A DNA stretch of 64,000 nt, taken from Cercophora sp. LCS_1 (lineage: Eukaryota; Ascomycota; Sordariomycetes; Sordariales; Lasiosphaeriaceae). The position numbers and the translations under genes are program-made. Shown here piece by piece: positions 53,801 to 62,766 of the stretch (position 1 is its first letter; each line of letters begins with the position of its first letter). The notes under the pieces are model-generated. The model was not told the origin of the DNA. It made no database searches and saw only the letters and a list, made by a program, of their open reading frames with translations. The stretch covers positions 744,001-808,000 of the forward strand of contig JAPZLL010000012.1 in NCBI GenBank assembly GCA_036250225.1, in the 5' to 3' direction.

Positions 53801-54550
53801 TGTGCAGTGGCCGTTTGCTTGCCTCGACTCGCTTCGCCTGCTTGGTTTCGCTTTGCTGGCTATGGTTGCGCTGACGGGTTGGGCGGCAACGGTTCATCTC
53901 TGGCGAGATCAGTCAATGGGACAAAGGACGCTGGCCTGATCATGAAATTTTGGCACCTGTGCAGCCCGGTGAGCCTGCACTTGCAGGGCCGGGTACCCCA
54001 GATTCTCGGTGAGTCATTTCATGGCATCGGAGGGTGCGTCCATCGCGGCTTCCCCAATCCTCAGACAGGCCGGGCACCGGGGATCCAGCTGCCAGCTCCA
54101 CGACCAGAATGGGCGGCAGGGCTCACCGCTTCGCCCCCGCTTCCATTCTTTCTTTGAACCTTAGACCCTTGTCGCCATCGCTGTCATAGTGTTGCTTTCG
54201 ACGACGTCAGTGTCCTGCATTCATGCCCGCCCACAGCAGCCCATCCCAGTAATCCTTCGATCGCCTCTTGGGTAGGCATACTCCTCAAAATTACATTGAC
54301 AGGCGCGAATTGCGACCAAGCTGTCTTTGCCTCGTCGCGGGTTCAAATACACCAACACCTTCCCGGCCTTGGACCTTTCTAGCTCTGCCTTTCTAGAGGT
54401 AACTTCGAAAGCCAAAGCCAGGTTGCGTTCCCCGCTGCAACTCTGCTCCTCTCTCAGTTCCCATAGCCAACTACACCGTTCATCAAGCGAGCGACGTGGC
54501 GCAATCCGACAGGCAACCGCCATCATCGCACCTCTTTTGACGACGTTTGT
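50876..54550. other. Gene-poor region of 3.7 kb
   Basis: No supportable gene. Frames are short and overlapping. There is a T run at 51317-51327 and a GT run near 51679-51692. The stretch from about 50980 to 52500 is less GC-rich than neighbouring exons. No repeats longer than microsatellites were seen. Confidence 0.5.
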
Positions 54551-54823
54551 ATGACTGCCCGAGAAGAGAAGTGGACTGGAGCCCGAGCTGTCGACACAAT
54601 GGCCACCTATACTAACGACAAAGCTCAGGCTGTCAACAAGATGGCGGCCTCTTCGACATCCAACGCCTCCTTGGACGCCAAGTCGATGTCGTACTCGAGG
54701 TCGGCGGGCACTTCAAGCCCCAAGCGCAACTACATCTGCGGTTGCACGACGTGCGTTTGTGGACGGGCCGTTGAGGTCTATGGGGACGTGTGCTCCACAT
54801 GCTGCACCAGTCATCAGTACTGA
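54551..54823 (+). CDS. Small protein with C-terminal cysteine cluster (tentative)
   Basis: Frame of 90 residues from an ATG at 54551, with a second good ATG (ACAATGG context) at 54599. No known family. The N-terminal two thirds is Ser/Ala/Asn-rich and probably disordered. The last 30 residues contain seven cysteines in pairs spaced CGCTTCVC and CSTCC, suggestive of metal binding. There is no signal peptide. A GTAAGC donor-like sequence follows at about 54846 with an acceptor at about 54904, which could be a 3' UTR intron. Whether it is translated is uncertain. Confidence 0.4.
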   Translation: MTAREEKWTGARAVDTMATYTNDKAQAVNKMAASSTSNASLDAKSMSYSRSAGTSSPKRNYICGCTTCVCGRAVEVYGDVCSTCCTSHQY

Positions 54824-55802
54824 GGCGAGCTGGGCGTTCCATCAGGTAAGCGAGCCCCGCCAGTTGACGGCATGCTGGAGGAGGCCTTACTAATGCTGGA
54901 TCAGATGATTATCAAGTGATGGAGTGTATGATACAGAGGTAGTTCTCACTCTGGTGGCAGGCGTTAGGAACATCGGATACCAACATGGAGGTGGCCACAA
55001 TTAAGCGTAAAGGTTTTTTTTTTTTCGTCATGCGGTTTATTATCAGGGAAAAGCCATGCGACCCAAGTCACCGGGCGGTTCAGGCACTTATGGGGGATGC
55101 CGTGCGTGGGTCAGGTATCATGAAATTATCTCGGGATCCGCTTCAATTGGCCAGAAGCCTGGTATTTTTATCTCAAGGCTCAACGGGCGATGCCGACAGT
55201 ACACTACATGGCATGAATGGCAGTCAATTGAGTCCAATCCATGGCGTCGGGTACGTTGTCCGCGGCAGCTCACTCATAGCGTGATGCATGCAAGGGGACC
55301 CTGAACGGCCTGGTGAGGGGATCCCCGCCATGCGCGGGATGACGATCGAGTGGGGGATTGCTAGCCCCAACGATGGTTCATGCTAATGGCAGTTAATGTG
55401 GGGGCTGGCTCAAGGCTCCAAACCGCCATGACCGACGACTGAATGATCGTGAAAACACCACGTGTTGGCAGTGTTTGCTCAGAGTTCCTCTCGATGGCCG
55501 CCCCCGAAATGACGTTATGCACGGGCGGCCTGTCATGGCGGCTTGGCACGATAACCCCGTGGAGCGGTTACGAGGGGACGTGATGCCAAGCGGGACGCTG
55601 ATCAAAGGACAGCGGCAGGTGCGACGGAGGAGGGGCACCGAACGACGAGGGTGGAAGCGACGGAAGCGAGGGAGGCTCTGCTCGGTTGCAACCTCAAAAA
55701 CTCCTGGAGATCCGTCTTTTGCGCGACATATTTCCCTCTCGCAGACAAATCGATTCGCAGCATCTTCTTACAGACTCGCACAATTACCCCTCCGCCGAGA
55801 AC
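54824..55802. other. Intergenic region upstream of the D-LDH-like gene
   Basis: About 1 kb with no supportable gene apart from the presumed promoter of the downstream enzyme. A T run lies at 55014-55025. Confidence 0.5.
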
Positions 55803-56882
55803 ATGGGCGACTTGAACCCCCATCACTCCAACACGGGCGCCGGCCCCAAGGTTGCTGTCTTCAGCGCTAAACCCTATGACAAAAAGTTCCTATCGCGCGT
55901 CCGAAAAAACAGCTACGGCTCGGTCCAGCTCAACTTCCACGAATTCGCCCTGAGCCCCAAGACTGTCCCGCTCGCGCACGGCGCCGATGCCGTCTGCGTC
56001 TTTGTCAATGACACGCTGACAGCCGAAGTGCTGCAGGGGCTCTCCAAGGCCGGCGTCCGCGCAATCCTCCTGCGATGCGCTGGCTTTAACAACGTCGACC
56101 TTAAGGAGGCCGAGCGATTAGGCCTGTTCGTGGCCAACGTCCCGTCCTACTCGCCCGAAGCGGTCGCCGAGTTCGCTGTTGCCCTGCTCCAAACACTCAA
56201 CCGACGAACACACCGCGCCTACAACCGCGTCCGCGAGGGCAACTTCAACCTCGATGGCCTCCTCGGCCGCACATTACACGGGAAGACGGTCGGTATTGTC
56301 GGCGTCGGCAAGATTGGTCTTGCTTTTGCCCGTATAATGCGCGGCTTCGGCTGTCGTCTTCTTGCCTTTGACCCCTTTCCCCTCGATGCATTCCGCGAAT
56401 ACGGCGAATACGTCCCTCTGGAAGAGTTGCTTCCGCAGTGCGACTTTGTCTCGCTGCATTGCCCTCTGATGGAGAAGACGCGCCACATCATCAACGACGA
56501 GACGCTCGCGCAGATGAAGAAGGGTGCTATTCTCATCAACACGTCGCGTGGCGGCCTGATCAAGACCAAGTCGGTCATCGATGCGTTGAAGTCGGGTCAC
56601 CTGGGCGGACTGGCGCTCGATGTCTACGAGAAGGAGGGCGAGCTTTTCTACCAAGATCATTCGGGAGACATCATCCAGGACGATGAACTGATGCGACTTA
56701 TGACGTTTCCCAATGTCGTTGTCTGCGGACACCAAGCCTTCTTCACCGAGGAGGCCTTGACGGAGATCGCCGAGTCCACACTGAACAACCTCGATGACTT
56801 TGTCAAGAGGATACCTTGCAAGAACTCCTTGGTCAACGATAAGGCGCTGAAGCGACGAGATTCTCACCCGGTGCGGATTTAA
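55803..56882 (+). CDS. D-lactate dehydrogenase-like D-2-hydroxyacid dehydrogenase
   Basis: Single exon, 359 residues, from ATG 55803; the frame is open upstream only to a TTG at 55686. It has the two-domain D-2-hydroxyacid dehydrogenase layout. The N-terminal catalytic part contains RCAGFNNVDLKEAERLG and VPSYSPEAVAEFAV. The NAD-binding Rossmann part has GIVGVGKIGLAFARI (GxGxxG). Catalytic residues are recognisable: Arg in INTSRGGLI, Glu in ALDVYEKEG, His in VVVCGHQAFFTEEA. DVYEKEGELFYQDHSG is typical of the fermentative D-LDH (LdhA-type) branch. It interconverts pyruvate and D-lactate with NADH in the cytosol (family knowledge). Such genes in fungi are often of bacterial type; no direct sign of recent transfer is seen here. 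Confidence 0.9.
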   Translation: MGDLNPHHSNTGAGPKVAVFSAKPYDKKFLSRVRKNSYGSVQLNFHEFALSPKTVPLAHGADAVCVFVNDTLTAEVLQGLSKAGVRAILLRCAGFNNVDLKEAERLGLFVANVPSYSPEAVAEFAVALLQTLNRRTHRAYNRVREGNFNLDGLLGRTLHGKTVGIVGVGKIGLAFARIMRGFGCRLLAFDPFPLDAFREYGEYVPLEELLPQCDFVSLHCPLMEKTRHIINDETLAQMKKGAILINTSRGGLIKTKSVIDALKSGHLGGLALDVYEKEGELFYQDHSGDIIQDDELMRLMTFPNVVVCGHQAFFTEEALTEIAESTLNNLDDFVKRIPCKNSLVNDKALKRRDSHPVRI

Positions 56883-57150
56883 CGAGGCAGGCTGGCTGGA
56901 GTTCGTTTTGCGTGCTTGGGATGACTGACAACTCTACTCGACCTAATTTCGGGGAGGGAACGGCGAAGACCCCATAACTCACCTACATGATTCACGAATA
57001 GACTCTACTTTCCTCTCCAAGTATCAGATGCACTTTTTTTTTTGTATTGTGGTGACTACCTCTGATTCTATCGGGTGTGACATTGACCAGCAACCATCCA
57101 CCCTCTCCCCAAACCCCAATGCTAAACACTAATATAAATGCTAAGATACT

Positions 57151-58665
57151 TTAGATCAACCTCTCATCCACCATTCCCAGCAGCTCGTCCCCCTTCTCGA
57201 CCAAATTCCCATTGAACGCGATCCGATTTGGACTCCCCTCCCCCGCATCCTCAACCAGTCCCCTCGTCGCGAACCCCTCGATCCTCTTCTTCATCTCCCC
57301 CGGCGTATGCGGCCCATATACCTCGATGAAATACGCCGCCAACCCCGCAACGTGCGGACACGCCATACTCGTCCCGCTCATCGCCCTCGTTTGATCGGTG
57401 CCCGTCCCAATAAACGAACTAACAACCCCCTCCCCCGGCGCAAACACACTCAGTCCCTTTCCATAGTTACTAAACCCACTCCTCTTGTCCTCGCTACCGA
57501 TCGACCCAACAGCAATAACAGCCTCGCTGCTCGCCGGGCTTTTTGTCGCCAAATCAACACCCTGATTTCCGGCCGCCACCACAACGGTAATACCCGCCTC
57601 GGTGGCGGCTGTAACGGCGTCGTTGATGGCTGGAGAGAAATTCCCACCTAATGACATGTTGATTACGGATCTGTCGCGTCCGTTGCGGAGCTTGGTGTCG
57701 TGGACGGCCCATTGGAGGGCGGAGATGATGCTGGACCAGGAACTGGTTGGGTGCTGGCCGGAGAAGACTTTGATGGCGATTACCCGGGTCGTATTGTGGG
57801 CCGCGACGCCGAGGGTGCGGCCGGCGATGATGCCGGCTACGTGCGTCCCGTGGCCGCATTCGTCATCGGTGGTGGTGCTGTTGGAGTTGGGGGAAAAGTT
57901 GGCGCCAAAGTGGACGAGGTGGGGGTTGAATTGCGTGTGGTTGAGTTGGATCCCGCTGTCGATGATGTAGACGGTTGTGGTTGGGGTTTCGGTTATGTAG
58001 GACGTTTGGTGGGAGGGGCGCCGGTGCGAGATGCGGGCGAGGTTCCAGGCTGAGGTTGTGGTTGTGACTAGGTTTGGACCGGAGGCTGGGATTGCTGGGG
58101 TTGGGGAGGGGGAGGGGGAGGTTGTTGGTGGTGGTTGCGGGTGCGGATGTTGAGATGGGCCGGGGTGATGGTGGGTTTGGTTGGTGAAGGGTGGTTGATG
58201 CGCTTTGTGAGGGCCGTTGCGGTTGTGGATGGAGTGGACGTGGCGGATGGGGGAGGCGAGGCGGACTTGGTAGTCTTGTTGGATGGACTTGATCTGGTGA
58301 TCGTTGTTAGCGGTGTTAGTGTGGGAGGCAGGATACGGACTTACAAGACCAGACTGGCCAAGTTCTTGGACGTGAGCTGCGTCGAGTTCGCCGTGGTAGC
58401 CAGAGAAGGTGCCAAAGTCAAACTTCTTGATCAGGCCGCGGTAGTTGCCGAATTTGGAAGCTGAGCGGTGGACGGCCAGTTCGTGGAAGCGCCGAGTGTC
58501 GACGTCAACTTCGAGCTTGTATTGGATGATGTAGTGGTTTGGGATGGGCGTCGAGCTGTCGAAGTGAGCAGCACGGGCGATCCACGCGGGCTCGTCTGCA
58601 GTGAGGGCGCTTCCCATGACAGGAAACAGGAGCAAAGCTCCGTGAAGAATAAAAGATGCCAGCAT
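57151..58665 (-). CDS. Secreted subtilisin-like serine protease (S8, proteinase K-type)
   Basis: Exons on the minus strand are 58665-58345 and 58293-57151, encoding 487 residues. The 51-base intron (GTAAGT donor, GCTAACAACG branch, CACCAG acceptor) is a multiple of three with no stop, so it looks coding if not removed. Removal joins GQSGL to IKSIQQDYQ, as expected for the I9 propeptide. N-terminus: signal peptide (about 1-20), I9 propeptide (about 44-125), then a His/Pro/Thr-rich linker (about 130-185). The catalytic domain follows with Asp in VYIIDSGIQ, His in DECGHGTHVAG and Ser in SGTSMACPHVAG. The oxyanion Asn is in AAGNQG. It would be an exported endopeptidase, autoprocessed after the linker (family knowledge). 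Confidence 0.92.
   Translation of the reverse strand: MLASFILHGALLLFPVMGSALTADEPAWIARAAHFDSSTPIPNHYIIQYKLEVDVDTRRFHELAVHRSASKFGNYRGLIKKFDFGTFSGYHGELDAAHVQELGQSGLVSPYPASHTNTANNDHQIKSIQQDYQVRLASPIRHVHSIHNRNGPHKAHQPPFTNQTHHHPGPSQHPHPQPPPTTSPSPSPTPAIPASGPNLVTTTTSAWNLARISHRRPSHQTSYITETPTTTVYIIDSGIQLNHTQFNPHLVHFGANFSPNSNSTTTDDECGHGTHVAGIIAGRTLGVAAHNTTRVIAIKVFSGQHPTSSWSSIISALQWAVHDTKLRNGRDRSVINMSLGGNFSPAINDAVTAATEAGITVVVAAGNQGVDLATKSPASSEAVIAVGSIGSEDKRSGFSNYGKGLSVFAPGEGVVSSFIGTGTDQTRAMSGTSMACPHVAGLAAYFIEVYGPHTPGEMKKRIEGFATRGLVEDAGEGSPNRIAFNGNLVEKGDELLGMVDERLI
58294..58344 (-). other. 51-base in-frame intron of the subtilisin gene
   Basis: Length divisible by three and free of stop codons, so retention would add 17 residues. 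Donor, branch and acceptor sites are all strong, which favours splicing. Confidence 0.75.
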
Positions 58666-59277
58666 CTTGGATAAGTAAAAGTATATCGGTGTTGCGAAAA
58701 GGTCGAGATCAAGTTCGAGATCAAGAAAGAGTGGCGCGAGATGTGGGTTGGGGAAAGTGGTTTGTGAATGAGAGGCAAGTACTTTGCTGGATGGGGAATT
58801 GTATTGGGAAGAGGGTTATAACTGAAGGCAGATTAAGGAAGCAGCAGAACTATTGTAGGGTCCTTGAGTGAAACACAATAGCAAAGACGCTGAATACAAT
58901 GTGGGATGAGTCGTTGGTATTTGGCGGTGGAGTCATTGGTCGGTACCTGCTGTCATGATTCACGATATTGTCTATTGTAAAAATTTGTTCCTATTGTTGC
59001 GCAAATCCGGGACTGGACCGCTGGGCGAGTTTGCGTCAATGCTCTAAGTCGCGAGGCAGGTACGCGGTGTTCAGCAAACCAGGTGTCGAGCGATTGTGGG
59101 AAATGGTTGTCACGCATAGTATTCCGTCTGATAACGCGTATTTCTTCTACCTAAAACCGATGAGGCGTCACACTCGTGATATAAAACCCTACCGAGACGA
59201 GATGTAATGGATATAGGATGACAGAACTCCTTTGTGCCGAGATTCGTGACAGTCGTCAAGTGATGTTTGCTTCATTC
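58666..59277. other. Promoter region of the subtilisin gene
   Basis: About 610 bases between the subtilisin start and the 3' end of the dynamin-like gene. No gene is seen. The part beyond 58950 is moderately AT-rich. Confidence 0.5.
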
Positions 59278-61839
59278 CTAGGCCCGTCCTACCGCCTTAC
59301 GCTGCGATGACTGCCTCCGCGAGTAATCGGCCCCATCCTGGAATGCACCGGACGCACGGGGCTCGGGAGGGACGTATGGATTCCTAAATCCGTTGTTGTA
59401 GTAAAAATCGGCATCCTGGCTTACCCGTCCCGAGTTTCGCGGGGACTCGGCGTACTGAGTGTTGCCTCGCTCCTCGGTCCTAACCTTGTCGGGTCGGGGA
59501 GGTGGGGGAGGCGGTGCTTGTACTGGAGGTCGAGGGGCGTACGGGATTTCTGCCGGTCCGTTCGGGGTCACCGGTCGGTCTGCCCTTGTTCTGGGTTCGG
59601 GGTTGGGGATATGGTAGTCGCTAACTTCCACCTCGGGACGTCGTGACGAGGCCGGCGGGCTGTCGTCTACTGGTGCCCGCGTTGACCGCCGTGATGGCCT
59701 CGGGGATGGCCCTGTGCCCCTCCTAGGGGCTGGGGGCTCGTCTTCCGAACTGTCTTCTGAGGCGGCGCCTTCATCCTCGGCATACTGTGAATCGTCTAAG
59801 CTTCCGTTCATTCCAAGAGTTACATCGTCAAAGCTTACCATTCTAAGTTCTTTCCGCATGGCGAGACTGGAGCAGATATCCTTTGCCTCCTCTATGGCCT
59901 TCTTCTGCACCTTGAGTATCTGTCTTCTATCCCTCGTTTCCCGGTTCTCGGCTGCAATGGCTTCAATGATATCGTTGCTCATGCCCAGAACCTCAACCGA
60001 GTTGAAGATGGAGTACATTCCCTGGAGGAGATGCCTCTCAATCACCTGGGTGATGACGTTCCTGATAAAGGTCTTCGCTGACAGCTCATAGTAGATGAGC
60101 ATCTTTTCGAGGACTTCCTCGGCTTCTGTGAAGCGTGCGCCCTCTGCCGAGACCTCTGTCTGCCAGTTCCTCAGACGCTCCTCATATTCCGGGTCGTAAG
60201 GTTGCACCTCGAGGTTCATGTCTTGGGTAAGCAGGTCGAGCTCGTTCTGCGCCTTGGTCATCAACTCCTTGATGTGGGGCTCCAGGAAGTGCTTGCGCAG
60301 GGGTTCACGCATCCTTTTCGGCCACGCGTAGTCGATAAGCTCACTCAGGAACTCGTTGCAAACAACGCCGAGGTTGTCCTTGTGTTCTTGCGCGAGTCGG
60401 GGCCAGTACTCAGAGTACTGCTGGAAGAGCATGTAAACAGCTCTTGGCTTGGGGTCCATGGGAAATTCAGAGCCACGGATCTGCCTCAGCAACAACTCGA
60501 CTTCTTGGCGAATGAAGTCACGCTTCACCCCCTGAGTGCCTTCGCCAGGTGTCTGGCCATTGGAGAAGTTGAACTTGCGACCGTGGGCGCGAATCTTGGT
60601 GGCGAAACGATCGTTCTCCTCGGATGCTCGGGCGCGAAGGTTCTGAGCTGGTGTTCCCTTTGGGTCGGCTGTGACGCGGAAGAAATTCTTCTTGGGCGGG
60701 TTTTTGTAAAGACCATAAACGGCCGGAATGACCAACTCCTTGGACGCGGAGAACAACTCGACCAAGTCGACGCGCATCTCTTCCGGGGTGTCTCTCCCAA
60801 TGCCCAGGGAATTGAGCTCGGCCTCGCAGTCATCGAGCGCCTTCTGGATTTGCTTGCGGAGAACACCAACGTGCCTGCCAATGTGGGCTTGAAGCTGCAC
60901 GCTGAGCTGTCTCATCAAGGCGGCGGCTCCGCACACAGAGGACGGAAGACTGCTCCATTTCCCTCGGTTGAAGAAGTTTAGCTCGGCCTGACGACGTTCT
61001 TGTGCCGAGGGCCAGGGCTGCCCTTGCTCCCGGGGACCTGGGTTTAGCAGGACGTACCAGCCGAGGCGAAAGTCGTTCCTCTGGTCCTTGTTCTTGACAA
61101 GATCAAGGAACTTGTCTTCGAGGCCAATCGACTCGGTGAGATCTGGTTTCGTGAGCACTCCGATTGTCCTCTTTCCGTCGGGGTCGAAGTGCCGGGCTTT
61201 TGTGAGGATGGGCGCTTGCACATAGTCCGAGTTACCGCCCACGACAGCCAGAATGATGGTCCGGGAGCTCTTCATGTAGCGGTCAGAGAGCGACTCGATC
61301 GTCTTGATGTCCTCCAGAGACTGGTCGTTGTTGGCGTTTCGGACGAGGCCGGGAAGATCGACGAGAGTTAGGAGGGGCATATCCGGACCGCGCTTCTCCA
61401 CAACGAGAATGTCTCGGGCAGCAAAGCGACCGGGGATGTTCTTTGGGGCGATAAGGTCGACGGCTGCCCTCATCAGGGTCTCGAATGACATGTTGGCGTC
61501 CACCCTACCACCAAACTCACGCATCCGCTCCTGGTCCTTCAAGCCACGGTTTTTGTCGGGAATGATGGAGACAGTGATGCTGGACTCGGGCGCCCTTCGA
61601 AGCCTGATCTCGGTGGCGAACCGCGTGCAGGCGCCGGCATCCCGGGGGAACGGGGTGCCGGTGATGGCCTCGAGGACGGAGCTTTTGCCGGCCGACTGGT
61701 CGCCCACGACGACGATCTGGGGAAGCTTGACATTGTCGAGCTGGGCGAACTGTAGTTTGTCGATGAGATCGAGAAGGGCACGCTGGTCGCCCGCTAGCTC
61801 CTGGGCATCCAGGGCCGAATCAAGCGGCTTGGTGACCAT
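59278..61839 (-). CDS. Dynamin-superfamily large GTPase
   Basis: Single exon. ATG at 61839 gives 853 residues; another ATG at 61947 would add 36 mainly hydrophobic and basic residues that do not look conserved. GTPase motifs: G1 GDQSAGKSS, G2 Thr in ACTRFATEIR, G3 DLPG, G4 TKPD. A middle/stalk region follows, and the block EEVLEKMLIYYELSAKTFIRNVITQVIERHLLQGM around residues 590-625 is the GTPase effector domain. There is no PH domain, so it belongs with the Dnm1/Vps1/Mx-like group. The last 150 residues are an acidic, then Pro/Arg-rich disordered tail with PPPPPPRPDK, which could bind SH3 proteins. Several fungal genomes carry many such divergent dynamin-like genes. Membrane target and role are unknown. 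Confidence 0.9.
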   Translation of the reverse strand: MVTKPLDSALDAQELAGDQRALLDLIDKLQFAQLDNVKLPQIVVVGDQSAGKSSVLEAITGTPFPRDAGACTRFATEIRLRRAPESSITVSIIPDKNRGLKDQERMREFGGRVDANMSFETLMRAAVDLIAPKNIPGRFAARDILVVEKRGPDMPLLTLVDLPGLVRNANNDQSLEDIKTIESLSDRYMKSSRTIILAVVGGNSDYVQAPILTKARHFDPDGKRTIGVLTKPDLTESIGLEDKFLDLVKNKDQRNDFRLGWYVLLNPGPREQGQPWPSAQERRQAELNFFNRGKWSSLPSSVCGAAALMRQLSVQLQAHIGRHVGVLRKQIQKALDDCEAELNSLGIGRDTPEEMRVDLVELFSASKELVIPAVYGLYKNPPKKNFFRVTADPKGTPAQNLRARASEENDRFATKIRAHGRKFNFSNGQTPGEGTQGVKRDFIRQEVELLLRQIRGSEFPMDPKPRAVYMLFQQYSEYWPRLAQEHKDNLGVVCNEFLSELIDYAWPKRMREPLRKHFLEPHIKELMTKAQNELDLLTQDMNLEVQPYDPEYEERLRNWQTEVSAEGARFTEAEEVLEKMLIYYELSAKTFIRNVITQVIERHLLQGMYSIFNSVEVLGMSNDIIEAIAAENRETRDRRQILKVQKKAIEEAKDICSSLAMRKELRMVSFDDVTLGMNGSLDDSQYAEDEGAASEDSSEDEPPAPRRGTGPSPRPSRRSTRAPVDDSPPASSRRPEVEVSDYHIPNPEPRTRADRPVTPNGPAEIPYAPRPPVQAPPPPPPRPDKVRTEERGNTQYAESPRNSGRVSQDADFYYNNGFRNPYVPPEPRASGAFQDGADYSRRQSSQRKAVGRA

Positions 61840-62766
61840 GATGAGAAACAGGGGAAACGACAAGCGGGAAGCTGTGTCGGATTGGAGCAGGTGGCGAAAG
61901 AAAAGGGGAACTTCAAGACTGTCAAGAGAAAGATGTGCACACCGCATATATACATGAAGGCGGTCTCAGCACCAAGCTTAGCTTGGGCTGCAAGGCTGTG
62001 GGGCAACCGGCATCAACGACTGCATAGCCCAGCGAGCTCGGGCGAGAGCCGCGCGGCGGGAAGAAAACAGATTGGATGACGGGCACTTGCCCAGTCATGC
62101 TGCTTGTGCGCCGTCAATGTGCTACTTGGCTGGGCAGAAACGTCGAGCGATGACGAAGGCGCCGACAAAGAGGGCGACGCGTCGTTTCGCTGCAGCTAGG
62201 TCGCCACCCGCATCGAAGACGAAAATCCTCGGCCCAAACCCGTGCTTGGCACTTCAGCGGGCTGCAGAGGATGGTCGAGACTTGTTCGGCGTCTTGGGGT
62301 GCCTCGGATGCCTCACTGATCAGCAGCGTAAAAACGGCTGTGACGACGGGCTCCAATCGGGCGTTGGGATTTCGCAAAAAGAGGTCGCCAATGTACCAGG
62401 CATTTCTGCAAGCCGGCTGCACCTGTCGTCGAAATGTGGGGGAGGTTGAGCGGATGGGGCGACGTGTGGGTGCGCCACAGGTGGCAGTGCTTCATCATGG
62501 AGGGGTTCTGCCAAGAGATGAGGTTGATGCACGTGCTCCAGGAGCTTATCGGTGCCTGCCGGGGTTGGTCAACGTCACCGCGCATGGCGAGTCGCTGACC
62601 GATGCCAAGCGGAGGTGACCTGCTGTCCCGCAACACCAGCGCCGCAGAGGTTCCAGCAACAAGCCCGGTGCGGCATCACCCCATAGCGATGCGAACAGAC
62701 GCGATTTGATGCCGACAAACCCCAAACCTGAAGCGCATCGGCCCGAGGTCGACCTTGGCTGCAATC
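61840..62766. other. Divergent region between dynamin-like and CSC1/OSCA genes
   Basis: About 930 bases upstream of two divergently transcribed genes. TATATATA-like sequence at 61946-61953 lies close to the alternative dynamin ATG at 61947. No gene is supported. Confidence 0.5.

Noticed and set aside
60202..60981. 259-residue plus-strand frame
   Set aside because: Antisense shadow of the dynamin-like gene.
61840..61947. 36-residue upstream extension of the dynamin-like protein
   Set aside because: The ATG is real, but the extra residues do not resemble dynamin N-termini and an ATG right before the conserved start is available; kept only as an alternative.
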